Positions 9,553 to 19,356 of a stretch of DNA of 64,000 nt are shown piece after piece. Source of the DNA: an uncultured Paracoccaceae bacterium (GTDB taxonomy: Bacteria; Pseudomonadota; Alphaproteobacteria; Rhodobacterales; Rhodobacteraceae). The DNA is taken from the NCBI GenBank assembly GCA_945952025.1, contig CAMFGW010000008.1:1-64000 (forward strand). Direction: 5' to 3'. The notes under the pieces are model-generated. The model was given only the letters and a program-made list of their open reading frames with translations, had not been told where the DNA came from and made no database searches. Position numbers and translations under genes: made by a program. The number at the start of each line of letters is the position of its first letter. The stretch's first letter is position 1.

Positions 9553-10455
9553 TCAGCGGTTTTGCGACAGAAGTTGGCAGATGTCGTCGAGCTGCTGGAG
9601 CGTCCGGTAGGTGATGGTCACGCGGCCGCCATCGTGGCCCTGGTGGTCGACAAGAACCGGCAGCCCCAGCGCCGAGGACAGGTCCTGCTCCAGGATCCTT
9701 GTGTCAGCGTCCTTTTCCGAACGGTTTTGGCTGGAAGAGACACGCCTTTTGCCCGGCGCCTTCTGCGTCAGACGCTCGGCCTCGCGCACCGAAAGGCCCT
9801 GGTCCATGATCTGCCGCGCGAGGCCCGCCGGGTCATCCGCCGTCACCAGCGTGCGGGCATGGCCGGCGGTCAGCCGCCCCTCTCGCAGCCAGGCGAGGAC
9901 CTGGTCCGGCAAGTTCAGAAGCCGGAGGAGGTTGGCGATATGGCTGCGGCTTTTCGACAGCGCCTCGGCCAGCTTTTCCTGCGTATGGCCGAAGCGGTCC
10001 ATCAGCGCCTTGTAGCCCAGCGCCTCTTCGACCGGATTGAGGTCGGCGCGCTGAATGTTTTCGATGATGGCAAGCTCCAGAAGTTCGGAATCCGTCACCT
10101 GGCGGACGACGACCGGCAGTTCATGGAGTTGGGCGATCTGGGCCGCGCGCCAACGGCGTTCACCGGCTACGATCTCATAATGGTTTGATATCGTTGGGTG
10201 ATCCCGGACGATCAGCGGCTGGATGACGCCTTTTTCCTTCAGTGACGCGGCGAGTTCCTGCAGCGCCTCGGCCGGAAAGTCCCGGCGCGGCTGGTTCGGG
10301 TTGGGCGCGATCCGCTCGATCGGCACGACATGATCAGGACGCCGCGGCGGAGCCGAAGCCTGGTCGGGCCGGCCGGTCATGTCGGCGCCGACGTCGGCCA
10401 TGAGGGCCGAAAGCCCGCGCCCCAGTCCGCGGCGGTCGGGTTTCTTGTCGCTCAT
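9553..10455 (-). CDS. parB: Chromosome-partitioning protein ParB
   Basis: CTP-binding DNA clamp that loads at parS sites near oriC and works with ParA to segregate chromosomes. 300 residues: N-terminal RGLGRGLSALMADV, the ParB/Srx CTPase domain with VPIERIAPNPNQPRRDF and IVAGERRWRAAQ (the GERRxRA box), a helix-turn-helix (KLAEALSKSRSHIANLLRLL) and a C-terminal dimerisation domain. It follows parA by 13 bases on the same strand. Two parS-like palindromes occur upstream, in rsmG and at the mnmG start, so the complete partition module is in this window. Confidence 0.96.
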   Translation of the reverse strand: MSDKKPDRRGLGRGLSALMADVGADMTGRPDQASAPPRRPDHVVPIERIAPNPNQPRRDFPAEALQELAASLKEKGVIQPLIVRDHPTISNHYEIVAGERRWRAAQIAQLHELPVVVRQVTDSELLELAIIENIQRADLNPVEEALGYKALMDRFGHTQEKLAEALSKSRSHIANLLRLLNLPDQVLAWLREGRLTAGHARTLVTADDPAGLARQIMDQGLSVREAERLTQKAPGKRRVSSSQNRSEKDADTRILEQDLSSALGLPVLVDHQGHDGGRVTITYRTLQQLDDICQLLSQNR

Positions 10456-10468
10456 CTTCGGCTCCCTA

Positions 10469-11266
10469 TCAGGCGTGGCGTTTCAGCACTTCTCGGGCGA
10501 GCGCGCGGTAGGCGGCGCTGCCTTTCGACAGGCTGTCGTAGGTCAGGACCGGCAGCGCGTAGGACGGCGCCTCGCTGATGCGGACGTTGCGCGGAATGAC
10601 GGTGTGGAAGACCAGATCGCCGAGGTTGGCACGGGCGTCGGCCTCGACCTGCTGCGAGAGGTTGTTGCGCATGTCGTACATGGTGAGGACGACGCCCTCG
10701 ATCCTCAGGTCCGGGTTGGCGCTTTGCCGGACGGTGCGGACCGAGAGAAGGAGTTGCGACAGGCCCTCGAGCGCGAAAAACTCGGCCTGGAGCGGCACGA
10801 GCACGGAGTGGGCGGCGACCATGGCGTTGACGGTCAGGAGGCTGAGCGAGGGCGGGCAGTCGATCAGGATATAGTCGAGGCGCAGCGCGTCGATGTCGGT
10901 CTGCCGCAGCGCGTCGTGCAAAAGGAAGCTGCGTTTTTCGTTTGAAACCAAGGCGATATCGGCAGAGGACAGGTCCGTCGTTGCCGGGCAGAGCCAGAGG
11001 TTCTCGACGCTGGTGGCGCGGGCGACCTCGGTCGTCGGCACATCCTCGATCAGCATGTCATAGGTCGTGAGGCCCCGATCGGCCTGTTCGACGCCAAGAC
11101 CGGTCGAGGCGTTCCCCTGCGGGTCGATATCGACGAGGAGGACTCGGCGACCCTGTTCGGCGAGAGCCGCTGCAAGGTTGATCGCCGTCGTGGTCTTGCC
11201 GACTCCGCCTTTCTGGTTAGCGACCGCGATGATGCGGGGGCCTTTCGGTCGGCTCGGGTCAGACAC
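10469..11266 (-). CDS. parA: Chromosome-partitioning ATPase ParA
   Basis: Deviant Walker-type ATPase that forms a nucleoid gradient pulling ParB-parS complexes. 265 residues, with KGGVGKTTTA at residues 19-28 (deviant Walker A), LLVDIDPQGN (A' motif) and LIDCPPSLSLLTVNA (Walker B). It starts with GTG at 11266 ([11 protein letters not shown]) and overlaps the end of rsmG by 8 bases, so mnmG-rsmG-parA-parB form one tightly coupled unit. Confidence 0.96.
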   Translation of the reverse strand: MSDPSRPKGPRIIAVANQKGGVGKTTTAINLAAALAEQGRRVLLVDIDPQGNASTGLGVEQADRGLTTYDMLIEDVPTTEVARATSVENLWLCPATTDLSSADIALVSNEKRSFLLHDALRQTDIDALRLDYILIDCPPSLSLLTVNAMVAAHSVLVPLQAEFFALEGLSQLLLSVRTVRQSANPDLRIEGVVLTMYDMRNNLSQQVEADARANLGDLVFHTVIPRNVRISEAPSYALPVLTYDSLSKGSAAYRALAREVLKRHA

Positions 11267-11876
11267 GGGACAGTCCTTCGATGAGGTAGATGGCGGCGCG
11301 CGGGTCGGTTCGGCTGGGTTCGGTGCGCCAGGTGAAGGACCAGGTCTTGCGGGCCTCGGTCAGTTCGTCGGCATGCTGGGCGCCCTTGGGCAGCAAGGCA
11401 ATGCCGCCGGGGGCGAGGTGGCGTTCGACATGCCTGAGGAGCGCCGACAGGGGGGCCAGCGCGCGCGCGGTCACGATCTGCGACCACAATGGGTTGACAG
11501 CTTCGATCCGCTCAGCACAAACTGTGGTGTTATCAAGGCCAAGTTCGCGGACGGCTGTGGACAGGAATGCGGCCTTCCGCTGATCGGATTCGACGAGGAT
11601 GAAGTCGGTTTCTGCACCGGCATCCGCACTCAGGATCGCGCAGACAAGGCCAGGCAGGCCGCCGCCGCTTCCCAGGTCCGCCCAGCTGGCCGCAGAGCCT
11701 GGCGCCAAGTCGAAAAGTTGTGCTGAATCAATGATATGCCGGCTCCAGATATCCTGAACGCTACCAGGCGCGATCAGGTTGATCCGTGGATTCCATTTGC
11801 GAAGCAGATCGACGTAAGTGTCGAGCCGCCCCACTGTTTCACGTGAAACATCAAGACCCGCCGGCGCCGGACTCAC
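11259..11876 (-). CDS. rsmG: 16S rRNA (guanine-N7)-methyltransferase RsmG
   Basis: SAM-dependent enzyme that methylates N7 of G527 in 16S rRNA. 205 residues with the SAM-binding loop [12 protein letters not shown] and the [18 protein letters not shown]-terminal signature. The codons for residues 9-14 (DVSRET) contain a perfect parS palindrome at 11835-11850, so the protein and a partition site share the same bases. The start is GTG 11876, overlapping the mnmG stop by 4 bases (GTGA). Confidence 0.94.
   Translation of the reverse strand: MSPAPAGLDVSRETVGRLDTYVDLLRKWNPRINLIAPGSVQDIWSRHIIDSAQLFDLAPGSAASWADLGSGGGLPGLVCAILSADAGAETDFILVESDQRKAAFLSTAVRELGLDNTTVCAERIEAVNPLWSQIVTARALAPLSALLRHVERHLAPGGIALLPKGAQHADELTEARKTWSFTWRTEPSRTDPRAAIYLIEGLSRV
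11835..11850. other. parS centromere site within rsmG
   Basis: TGTTTCACGTGAAACA is a perfect 16-base palindrome identical to the bacterial parS consensus that ParB binds. It lies in the rsmG coding sequence, about 570 bases upstream of parA and about 5.3 kb from the predicted origin. It is the best parS match in the window. Confidence 0.93.
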
Positions 11877-13738
11877 GACGCCGCCCTCATTCGCTGGCCT
11901 TTACGCACCCAGGCCAGGATGAGCGTCAGTGCCGCCGGGGTCATGCCTTCGATCCGTCCGGCCTGCGCGAGGGTTTCCGGCCGAATCCGCTCGAGCTTCG
12001 CCGTCAGTTCGGTCGACAGCCCGCTGATCATCCGATAATCGAAGGCGGCCGGGATCACGACAGCCTCATCCCGCTGCAGTGCCGCCGCATCAGCCCGCTG
12101 CCGCTCGATAAGCGAAGCATAAAGAGCATCCTTTGCCAGCTGGTCCTTCACGGTCGCGGGCAGCTCCGACAGGCGGGAATCGAGCGCGGCAACAGCTGCC
12201 CAGTCAACGGTCGGATCACTCAGCAGTCGATAGGCCGCTCGCCGCTCGCCATCTTCGCGCACCCGGATTCCGGCCTGCGCCAGCACGTGCGGCGAGAAGG
12301 TCAGCCCTTGCAGCAGGGCACGGCCCCGCTCAAGCGCCTCTGACTTGTCCTCAAATGAAGCACGACGCACCCGCCCGACGCAACCCGCCTCGATGCCAAT
12401 CGGCGTCAGTCGCTGGTCGGCATTGTCCGCCCTGAGGCTTAGCCGATATTCCGACCGGGAGGTGAACATGCGATAGGGCTCTGTCACGCCATGGCTCGTC
12501 AGGTCGTCGATCATCACCCCGATATAGCTTTGCGCCCTGCTGAAGGTGACTGGCGGTTGACCCAGCGCACGGCGGGCTGCGTTCAGCCCGGCAACCAACC
12601 CCTGAGCGCCGGCCTCCTCATAGCCCGTCGTCCCGTTGATCTGACCCGCAAGGAAAAGCCCCGGCAGCTGCCTCAGTTCAAGCGCCGGCGTAAGGCCGCG
12701 CGGATCCAGGTAGTCATATTCGATGGCATAGCCGGGTTGCGAGATTACCGCCCGCTCCAGCCCCGGAATTGACCGCACCAGCTCTTCCTGCGCATCGGCC
12801 GGCAAAGAGGTCGAAATGCCATTCGGATAGACGGTCGGGTCCTCAAGTCCTTCTGGCTCAAGGAAAATCTGATGGCTCGCCTTGTCGGAAAACCGCACCA
12901 CCTTGTCCTCGATCGATGGACAATAGCGCGGGCCAACGCCCTCGATGTGGCCGCCATACATCGCCGACCGATGCAGGTTTGCCCGAATGATGTCGTGCGT
13001 GCGCTGACTGGTATGCGTTATGCCGCAGGAAACCTGCCGGGGCAGCGGACCGCCCGGCAGGAACGAGAACCTGACGGGCTCTTCATCGCCCGCCTGCATC
13101 TCCAACTGGTCCCAGGCGATCGTCCGCCCATCAAGCCGCGGTGGCGTCCCGGTCTTCAGCCGCCCGACCCCCGTCGCCACGTCGCGCAGCTGCGACGCGA
13201 TTCGCGCCGCCGGCGCCTCATCGACACGGCCCCCGGGGGCACGCACATCGCCCACATGCAGCACGCCCCCCAGGAACGTCCCAGTACACAGAACAACCGC
13301 ATGCCCGGCGACTTCGGTCCCGTCGGCCAGCCCGATCCCAATCACGCGGCCCGCCTCGATCCGCAATGCCACGACCTCGCCCTCGACGACCGTCAGCCCG
13401 CCGACCCCCGCAACCAGCTCCTGCACCGCGCTTTGGAACAGCCGCCGGTCCTGCTGGGCGCGAGGTCCCTGAACCGCGGGCCCCTTGCTGCGGTTCAACA
13501 GCCGAAACTGGATGCCCCCGCGATCTGCCGCCCGGCCCATCAGCCCGTCCAGCGCATCAATTTCCCGCACCAGGTGACCCTTCCCCAGCCCGCCGATCGC
13601 CGGGTTGCAGGACATCATGCCAATATTGCTCTGCCGCATCGTCACCATCGCCACACGCACACCCGCGCGCGCGGCCGCAGCTGCGGCCTCCACGCCAGCA
13701 TGCCCCGCACCCACAATGATGACGTCAAAATGTTTCAC
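11873..13738 (-). CDS. mnmG: tRNA uridine-5-carboxymethylaminomethyl modification enzyme MnmG (GidA)
   Basis: FAD enzyme that, with MnmE, installs the cmnm5 group on wobble uridine of several tRNAs. 621 residues: the FAD-binding [10 protein letters not shown] at about 10-19, then [46 protein letters not shown] and the C-terminal helical domain. The start is GTG 13738 ([10 protein letters not shown]). That start codon lies inside a parS-like palindrome (13731-13746), and the only Shine-Dalgarno candidate is a weak AGGG about 12 bases upstream. The gene follows mnmE by 12 bases, so the two partner proteins are cotranscribed. Confidence 0.96.
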   Translation of the reverse strand: MKHFDVIIVGAGHAGVEAAAAAARAGVRVAMVTMRQSNIGMMSCNPAIGGLGKGHLVREIDALDGLMGRAADRGGIQFRLLNRSKGPAVQGPRAQQDRRLFQSAVQELVAGVGGLTVVEGEVVALRIEAGRVIGIGLADGTEVAGHAVVLCTGTFLGGVLHVGDVRAPGGRVDEAPAARIASQLRDVATGVGRLKTGTPPRLDGRTIAWDQLEMQAGDEEPVRFSFLPGGPLPRQVSCGITHTSQRTHDIIRANLHRSAMYGGHIEGVGPRYCPSIEDKVVRFSDKASHQIFLEPEGLEDPTVYPNGISTSLPADAQEELVRSIPGLERAVISQPGYAIEYDYLDPRGLTPALELRQLPGLFLAGQINGTTGYEEAGAQGLVAGLNAARRALGQPPVTFSRAQSYIGVMIDDLTSHGVTEPYRMFTSRSEYRLSLRADNADQRLTPIGIEAGCVGRVRRASFEDKSEALERGRALLQGLTFSPHVLAQAGIRVREDGERRAAYRLLSDPTVDWAAVAALDSRLSELPATVKDQLAKDALYASLIERQRADAAALQRDEAVVIPAAFDYRMISGLSTELTAKLERIRPETLAQAGRIEGMTPAALTLILAWVRKGQRMRAAS

Positions 13739-13746
13739 GTGAAACG
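13731..13746. other. Second parS-like site over the mnmG start codon
   Basis: TGTTTCACGTGAAACG matches the parS palindrome at 15 of 16 bases. It covers the GTG start of mnmG (13736-13738) and its first codons plus part of the 12-base mnmE-mnmG gap. ParB bound here could compete with expression as well as mark the origin-proximal region. Confidence 0.8.
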
Positions 13747-13750
13747 AGCC

Positions 13751-15028
13751 CTACTTTCCGATGCAGAAGCTGGCGAACAGGTCGTCCAGAATATCTTCCA
13801 CTCCCACTTTCCCCAGCAGCTGGTCAAGGGACCGCAGCGCCGCCCGGATGAACTCCGCCGTCATCTCGACCGACGCGGCGCCATTCTGCAACGCCCCCTG
13901 CAGCGCCTCCGCCGCCGAACCCAGCGCTACACGATGCCGTTCCCGCGTCACAACCCCGACAGCAGTCGCACGCCCGGCAAGCCGCTCTGACACGGCCGCC
14001 ACCAGCGCCTCAAGCCCCTCCCCGGTCCGCCCGGACACAGCAGGCCCACCCACGACGTCACCCAGATCCGCCTTGCCCCGCACCACCAGGTCCCCGTCCC
14101 GAGGCACCATCCCCGGCTCCTCGCCCGTTTCCACCAGGAAAATCCTCAGATCCGCCGCCTCGGCGCGCTCCATAGCCCGTTCTACCCCGATTCGCTCCAC
14201 CGCATCGCCGCTGTCCCGCAAACCCGCCGTATCGAGCAATGTCACCGGCAAACCACCAAGATCCATTCGAACCTCGATCACATCCCTCGTCGTCCCCGCC
14301 ACCTCAGACGTGATCGCCGCCTCCCGCCCCGCCAGGGCATTCAGCAACGTCGATTTCCCCACGTTCGGCCGCCCGACAATGGCCACGACGAAGCCGTCCC
14401 GGATCCGCTCCGCCGCCCCTACACCCGCCCGCTCCCGCTCCAGGTCAGCCAACACCCCGGACAGAAGCCCCCGCACCTCGGGCCACACATCGACCGGCAC
14501 ATCCTCGTCAACGAAATCAATCGTCGCCTCGCAGAGCGCCATCGCCCGGATCAGATCGCCGCGCCAGCGCCCGACCATCCGCCCGACTTCACCCGACAGG
14601 ACCCGCAGCGCCTGCTTCCGCTGCGCCTCCGTCTCCGCCTCGATCAGGTCCGCCAGACCCTCGACCTGCGCCAGGTCAAGCCGCCCGTTCTCGAGCGCAC
14701 GGCGCGTGAATTCCCCCGGCTCGGCCGGCCGCAATCCGGGCAGGCCAGACAGCGCACGCAAGACCGCCGCAACCGTCGCAACCGCCCCATGCAGGTGCAG
14801 CTCCGCCGCCTCTTCCCCGGTAAAACTCGCCCCCTCGGCAAAGGTCAGGACCAGCGCCTCGTCAAGCCGCCCGCCAGCCTCGCTCAGGGTGCAGAGGCTT
14901 GCGACCCGCGGCTCTGGCACCCGACCGGCCAGCGCCCGCACCGCCCCCCAGGACCCCGGCCCCGACAGGCGCACGACCGCCACGCCCGCCTTGCCGCGAG
15001 CGGAGGCCTGGGCAAAGATCGTATTCAC
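13751..15028 (-). CDS. mnmE: tRNA modification GTPase MnmE (TrmE)
   Basis: Partner of MnmG. 425 residues: an N-terminal tetrahydrofolate-binding domain ([20 protein letters not shown] at about 105-124), a G domain with P-loop GRPNVGKST at 219-227 and the G2/G3 motifs GTTRD and DTAGLRDS, and the invariant C-terminal tail FCIGK whose Cys422 is the family cysteine. It starts with GTG at 15028 preceded by GGAGT; the neighbouring ATG reads out of frame. A perfect 8-base-pair hairpin sits directly upstream of this ribosome site (15037-15059). Confidence 0.96.
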   Translation of the reverse strand: MNTIFAQASARGKAGVAVVRLSGPGSWGAVRALAGRVPEPRVASLCTLSEAGGRLDEALVLTFAEGASFTGEEAAELHLHGAVATVAAVLRALSGLPGLRPAEPGEFTRRALENGRLDLAQVEGLADLIEAETEAQRKQALRVLSGEVGRMVGRWRGDLIRAMALCEATIDFVDEDVPVDVWPEVRGLLSGVLADLERERAGVGAAERIRDGFVVAIVGRPNVGKSTLLNALAGREAAITSEVAGTTRDVIEVRMDLGGLPVTLLDTAGLRDSGDAVERIGVERAMERAEAADLRIFLVETGEEPGMVPRDGDLVVRGKADLGDVVGGPAVSGRTGEGLEALVAAVSERLAGRATAVGVVTRERHRVALGSAAEALQGALQNGAASVEMTAEFIRAALRSLDQLLGKVGVEDILDDLFASFCIGK

Positions 15029-15036
15029 ATCAACTC

Positions 15037-15059
15037 CTTGATTCAGTTAAAGAATCAAG
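15037..15059 (-). promoter_or_regulatory. Hairpin linking rho stop to mnmE ribosome-binding site
   Basis: CTTGATTC, loop AGTTAAA, GAATCAAG form a perfect 8-base-pair stem. On the transcribed strand the rho TGA stop (15057-15055) is in the upstream arm and the mnmE Shine-Dalgarno GGAG begins at the base after the downstream arm. A ribosome terminating on rho would open the stem, so this looks like a translational-coupling element. With no T-run it is a poor terminator. Confidence 0.5.
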
Positions 15060-16326
15060 CGTTCATCGACTCGAAGAACTCGGCGTTCGTCTTGGTCTGC
15101 TTCAGCTTGGACAGCAGGAACTCGATTGCATCCGTCGTCCCCATGGGGTTCAGGATCCGCCTCAGCACATAGGTCTTTTGCAAGTCCTTCTGATCGACCA
15201 GCAGGTCTTCCTTCCGCGTCCCGGACTTCAGGATATCCATCGCCGGGAACACCCGCTTGTCCGCGACCTTCCGGTCCAGAACGATCTCACTGTTGCCCGT
15301 GCCCTTGAATTCCTCGAAGATCACCTCGTCCATCCGGCTGCCGGTATCGATCAGCGCCGTCGCGATGATGGTCAGCGAGCCGCCCTCCTCGATATTCCGC
15401 GCCGCACCGAAGAACCGCTTCGGCCGCTGCAGCGCATTAGCGTCCACGCCGCCCGTCAGCACCTTGCCCGACGACGGGACCACCGTATTGAACGCCCGCC
15501 CGAGGCGCGTGATCGAATCGAGCAGGATGACCACATCCCGCTTGTGCTCCACCAGTCGCTTGGCCTTCTCGATCACCATCTCAGAAACCGCCACATGCCG
15601 CGTCGCCGGCTCGTCGAAGGTCGAGGATATCACCTCCCCTTTCACGCTCCGCTGCATGTCAGTCACTTCCTCGGGGCGCTCGTCGATCAGAAGGACGATC
15701 AGGTAGCACTCCGGATGGTTCTTCTCGATCGAATGGGCAATGTTCTGCAACAGGACCGTCTTGCCGGTCCTGGGCGGGGCCACGATCAGCGCCCGCTGCC
15801 CCTTCCCGATGGGCGAGACCAGGTCGATGATCCGCGCCGAGCGGTCCTTGATCGTCGGATCCTCGATTTCCATCTTCAGCCGCTCATCGGGGTAAAGCGG
15901 CGTCAAATTGTCGAAGGCCACCTTGTGCCGCGCCCGGTCCGGGTCCTCGAAGTTCACCTTCGTGACCTTGGTCAGCGCGAAATAGCGCTCATTGTCACCC
16001 GGCGCCCGGATCACACCCTCGATCGTATCCCCGGTCCTCAGCGAATATTGCCTGAGCATCTCGGGGCTCACATAGATGTCGTCCGGCCCCGGCAGGTAGT
16101 TCGCCGCCGCCGACCGCAGGAAACCGAACCCGTCCTGCAAAACCTCGACCACCCCGTCCCCGCCGATCTCGTAGCCTTCTTCAGCATATTCGCGCAGGAT
16201 CGAGAACATCATCTCGCCCTTGCGCATGGTCGAGGCATTCTCGATCTCCAGCTCCTCCGCCATCGCCAGCAGGTCGGCGGGGCTCTTGAGCTTCAGGTCG
16301 GCAAGGTTCAGGCGGTCTTCGGTCAT
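15055..16326 (-). CDS. rho: Transcription termination factor Rho
   Basis: Hexameric RNA helicase that terminates transcription. 423 residues: an N-terminal RNA-binding cold-shock-like domain ([17 protein letters not shown]), the P-loop APPRTGKT at 183-190, the Walker B region [15 protein letters not shown] and the R/Q-loop segment [19 protein letters not shown]. Length matches the family. It lies downstream of hemJ with a 118-base leader in which I see no clear attenuator; Rho is often autoregulated through its leader. Upstream of mnmE, same strand. Confidence 0.97.
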   Translation of the reverse strand: MTEDRLNLADLKLKSPADLLAMAEELEIENASTMRKGEMMFSILREYAEEGYEIGGDGVVEVLQDGFGFLRSAAANYLPGPDDIYVSPEMLRQYSLRTGDTIEGVIRAPGDNERYFALTKVTKVNFEDPDRARHKVAFDNLTPLYPDERLKMEIEDPTIKDRSARIIDLVSPIGKGQRALIVAPPRTGKTVLLQNIAHSIEKNHPECYLIVLLIDERPEEVTDMQRSVKGEVISSTFDEPATRHVAVSEMVIEKAKRLVEHKRDVVILLDSITRLGRAFNTVVPSSGKVLTGGVDANALQRPKRFFGAARNIEEGGSLTIIATALIDTGSRMDEVIFEEFKGTGNSEIVLDRKVADKRVFPAMDILKSGTRKEDLLVDQKDLQKTYVLRRILNPMGTTDAIEFLLSKLKQTKTNAEFFESMNA

Positions 16327-16444
16327 GGAAATTCCTGCGTGGCATGACCCTTGGGGCCAGGCAAACGATCAAAGGGGGAACAGCCGCCGCGGACGCGGGG
16401 CAAGGGGGCATGTAGTGCCAAACCCTCTAAAAGTCAATCTGGCT

Positions 16445-16906
16445 TCAGAATTTCACGATCACCGACAGGACGATCACGATCAGCAGAACCGTCGGCACCT
16501 CGTTCATGATCCGGTAGGTCCGCCCGCTCACCCTGTTGGTCCCGCCGGCAAACCCCTTCCGCCGCGCGGCCAGCCATTCGTGAAACCCCGTCATGCCCAA
16601 AATGCCGACCAGCTTCGTCCAGGGCCAGGCCGCCCCCCAGTCGACCACGCCAGGCGTCAGGACCAGAAGCACCCCGAAGCACCAGCTCGCCATCATCGCC
16701 GGGTTCATGATCCCCCTCAGAAGCCGCCGCTCCATCGTCTGGAACAACCTGTCCGTATCTGACCCCGGCACCACCACCTCGGCATGATAGACAAAGAGCC
16801 GCGGCAGGTAGAACAGCCCCGCCATCCAGGCCACGACCGAGATCACATGCAGCGCCTTCGTCCAGGGATAGGCGGCCGACAGGACATCGCTCATCTCAGC
16901 AAGCAT
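16445..16906 (-). CDS. hemJ: Protoporphyrinogen IX oxidase HemJ
   Basis: Inner-membrane heme protein that oxidises protoporphyrinogen IX to protoporphyrin IX, the penultimate heme step in bacteria lacking HemG/HemY. 153 residues, about four membrane segments, the HemJ signature KALHVISVVAWMAGLFYLPR with conserved His20, and the family phrase RTYRIMNEVPTVLLI near the C-terminus. ATG 16906 is chosen because GGAGA lies 5 bases upstream; the second ATG four codons in has a poorer site. It is the last gene on the left side of the predicted origin. Confidence 0.92.
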   Translation of the reverse strand: MLAEMSDVLSAAYPWTKALHVISVVAWMAGLFYLPRLFVYHAEVVVPGSDTDRLFQTMERRLLRGIMNPAMMASWCFGVLLVLTPGVVDWGAAWPWTKLVGILGMTGFHEWLAARRKGFAGGTNRVSGRTYRIMNEVPTVLLIVIVLSVIVKF

Positions 16907-17315
16907 CGGGCTCTCCGTTTTCGGCTCTATAAATAGAAAAAAGACTCTGAAAGGAAGATGATGATGTTAGGGGCCGGGGATAACGGGATAAGCCCTTCGC
17001 CCCACCGCCTGCCCCCCAAAGGGACAGGTCTGCGGACCACGTTGTAGATAAACCTATGGATAAGTTTACTAGAAATTTTACAATAGGTTAGACAGGCAAA
17101 GTGTCGATTCGTTCCGCACCTCTATCCACCGCCACCCGCCCCGCAACGCTTATCCACAGGCTCTCTGAACCGTCGCCCCCCTGTGGAAGACCCCCGCGTT
17201 CCCCTTGACAGTCACCGCCTTTTTCCTCCCCCTCACCCGGGGCGCCGATCCGTCCCCCAGCCGCCAACACACCTGCCCCGCACTTCTCCACAGACCTGTC
17301 CCGCACCTGAAGCCG
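16907..17315. other. Predicted chromosome replication origin (oriC)
   Basis: The longest non-coding stretch in the window and the point where a run of minus-strand genes (hemJ, rho, mnmE, mnmG, rsmG, parA, parB) gives way to a plus-strand run (maf, aroE, coaE, dnaQ). It holds a perfect DnaA box TTATCCACA at 17150-17158 and 8/9 matches at 17043-17051, 17055-17063 (both reverse strand) and 17284-17292. Weaker 7/9 boxes are at 17122-17130 and 17182-17190. AT-rich unwinding-element candidates are at 17058-17100 and 16927-16970. GANTC methylation sites occur at 16943 and 17106. The flanking gene order matches the Caulobacter origin region, apart from hemE. Confidence 0.85.
17150..17158 (+). other. 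Consensus DnaA box
   Basis: TTATCCACA, an exact match to the DnaA binding consensus, within the hemJ-maf gap and flanked by several one-mismatch boxes. Confidence 0.85.
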
Positions 17316-17918
17316 ATGACCACGCCCCCCATCCTCCTCGCCTCCGCCTCCGCGATCCGCGCCGAGCTTCTGGCCCGCGTCGGCCTCTCCCCCCGCCTTC
17401 AGCCGGCCCGCATCGACGAAGAGGCGATCCGCCAGGCCCACCTTGCCGAAGGCGGCACAATCCGCGACCTCGCCCCCCTCCTCGCCAGCCTTAAGGCCGC
17501 CCGCGTCGCCCCGCGCTTCCCGGACGCGCTCACCATCGGCGCCGACCAGATCCTTCTCTGCGACGGCCAGGTCCTTGCCAAACCCGTCAACCGCGCCGAT
17601 GCCGCCCGCCAACTGGCCTTCCTGTCGGGCAAGACCCACAGCCTTCTGACCGCCGCCGTCGTCTGCCAGGGCCAGACCGAGCTTTGGCGCCACCTGTCCG
17701 AGCCGCGCCTGACCATGCACAGGCTGTCCCCGGCCTTCATCGAGGCCTACCTGGACCGGACCTGGGACCAGGTCCGCCATTCGGTCGGCTGCTACCAGAT
17801 CGAGGGCGAAGGCCCCCTTCTATTCTCCCGCATCGACGGGGATTTCTTTGCAATCCAGGGCTTGCCACTGATCGAGCTCTTGACCTGGCTCACCATTCGC
17901 GGCGACATCGCCATATGA
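17316..17918 (+). CDS. maf: Maf-family nucleoside triphosphate pyrophosphatase
   Basis: Hydrolyses non-canonical or modified nucleoside triphosphates to monophosphates. 200 residues, beginning with ILLASASAIRAELLARVG (the family SAS.xR loop, here SASAIR rather than the common SPRR), with the acidic IDEEAIR, GADQILLCDG and GCYQIEGEG motifs. The start is ATG 17316; 37 upstream in-frame codons lie in the origin region and do not resemble Maf. First gene to the right of the origin; overlaps aroE by 4 bases. Confidence 0.92.
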   Translation: MTTPPILLASASAIRAELLARVGLSPRLQPARIDEEAIRQAHLAEGGTIRDLAPLLASLKAARVAPRFPDALTIGADQILLCDGQVLAKPVNRADAARQLAFLSGKTHSLLTAAVVCQGQTELWRHLSEPRLTMHRLSPAFIEAYLDRTWDQVRHSVGCYQIEGEGPLLFSRIDGDFFAIQGLPLIELLTWLTIRGDIAI

Positions 17919-18754
17919 GCGACCATCCCCGCATACCGTTGGCCGGCGTCATTGGCTCGCCGGTTGCCCATTCCCGCTCGCCGCGGCTCCATGGCTACTG
18001 GCTGAAGCGCTTTGGTATCGCCGGTCACTACATCCCGATGGATGTCGCCGCGGCCGACCTTGAAACCGTGATCCGCGCCCTGCCCCGCGCCGGCTTCGTC
18101 GGCTGCAACGTCACCATCCCGCACAAGGAAGCCGTCCTCGGCATCGCCGACATCGTGACCGACCGCGCCGCCCTGATCGGGGCTGCGAACACGCTGATCT
18201 TCCGCCGCGACGGCCGCATCCACGCCGACAATACCGACGGCTACGGCTTCACCGCGAACCTGCGCCAGAATGCGCCGGACTGGCAGCCCGGCAGCGGTCC
18301 TGCGGCGGTGATCGGCGCCGGCGGCGCCGCGCGCGCCATCGTCGCTTCGCTTCTCGAGGTCGGCACACCTGAAATCCGCATTGCCAACCGCACCCGCGCC
18401 CGGGCCGAGGCCCTGCGGGCCGAATTCGGCGCCCGCCTTGTCGTCCATGACTGGGCACAAGCGGGCAACATGCTCGACGGGGCGACGACCATCGTAAACG
18501 CCTCGTCCTTAGGCATGGTCGGCAAGCCCGACCTTCTGGTGCCGCTCGACGCGCTGGCGCCCGGCATGACCGTCACCGACCTGGTTTATACGCCCTTGAA
18601 AACCCGGCTGCTGACGACCGCAGAGGCTGCCGGCTGCACCGTGGTCGATGGCCTTGGCATGCTTCTTCATCAGGCGGTCCCCGGCTTCGAACGCTGGTTC
18701 GGCGTCCGGCCAGAGGTCGATCAGGCCACCCGCGACGCCGTCCTGTCCGAATGA
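17915..18754 (+). CDS. aroE: Shikimate dehydrogenase
   Basis: NADPH-dependent reduction of 3-dehydroshikimate to shikimate in aromatic amino acid synthesis. 279 residues with the substrate-binding [17 protein letters not shown] near the N-terminus, catalytic Lys71 in [15 protein letters not shown] and the dinucleotide-binding [10 protein letters not shown]. The ATG at 17915 overlaps the maf stop (ATGA). The same ATGA overlap links it to coaE, so maf-aroE-coaE-dnaQ are one operon reading away from the origin. Confidence 0.95.
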   Translation: MSDHPRIPLAGVIGSPVAHSRSPRLHGYWLKRFGIAGHYIPMDVAAADLETVIRALPRAGFVGCNVTIPHKEAVLGIADIVTDRAALIGAANTLIFRRDGRIHADNTDGYGFTANLRQNAPDWQPGSGPAAVIGAGGAARAIVASLLEVGTPEIRIANRTRARAEALRAEFGARLVVHDWAQAGNMLDGATTIVNASSLGMVGKPDLLVPLDALAPGMTVTDLVYTPLKTRLLTTAEAAGCTVVDGLGMLLHQAVPGFERWFGVRPEVDQATRDAVLSE

Positions 18755-19356
18755 CGGCGCCGCTCCTCCTTGGCCTGACCGGCTCCATCGGCATGGGCAA
18801 GTCCACCACCGCCGCCATGTTCGCCCAGCGCGGCGTCCCCGTCTGGGACGCCGATGCGGCTGTCCACACGCTCTACGGTCCGGGCGGCGCGGCCGTCGCA
18901 CCCCTGTCGCGCGCCTTCCCCGAGGCGCTGGACGGGGCCGCCATCTCACGCGATCGCCTCAAGGCCGCCATCGCCGCCGAACCGACAGCGCTTGCCCGGA
19001 TCGAAGCCATCGTCCACCCGCTCGTCGCCGCCCACCGCGCAGGCTTCATCGCCGGCGCAGGCCAGTCGGGCGCGCGCCTTGTCCTTCTGGACATCCCGCT
19101 ACTCTTCGAAACCGGGGCCGAAGCCATGCTCGACGGCACCATCACCGTCAGCGCCCCGCCAGAGGTGCAGCGCGCCCGCGTCCTTGCCCGGCCCGGCATG
19201 ACCGAGGCGCATTTCGCCATGATCCTCGGCCGCCAGATTCCCGACGCCACCAAGCGCGCCCGCTCGACCTGGGTGATCGAGACGACGACGCCCGAGGCGG
19301 CCGGGGCCGCCGTCGACCGCATCCTGTCGGACATCGCCGCGGGGGCCCTTGGATGA
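18751..19356 (+). CDS. coaE: Dephospho-CoA kinase
   Basis: Phosphorylates dephospho-CoA to coenzyme A, the last step of CoA synthesis. 201 residues with the P-loop [12 protein letters not shown] at about 8-19, [19 protein letters not shown] and the lid segment. It starts at the ATGA overlapping aroE and ends in an ATGA overlapping dnaQ. Confidence 0.95.
   Translation: MTAPLLLGLTGSIGMGKSTTAAMFAQRGVPVWDADAAVHTLYGPGGAAVAPLSRAFPEALDGAAISRDRLKAAIAAEPTALARIEAIVHPLVAAHRAGFIAGAGQSGARLVLLDIPLLFETGAEAMLDGTITVSAPPEVQRARVLARPGMTEAHFAMILGRQIPDATKRARSTWVIETTTPEAAGAAVDRILSDIAAGALG

Noticed and set aside
12280..12300. CACGTG in mnmG as a third parS
   Set aside because: Only the central six bases match; flanks lack the TGTTT/AAACA arms.
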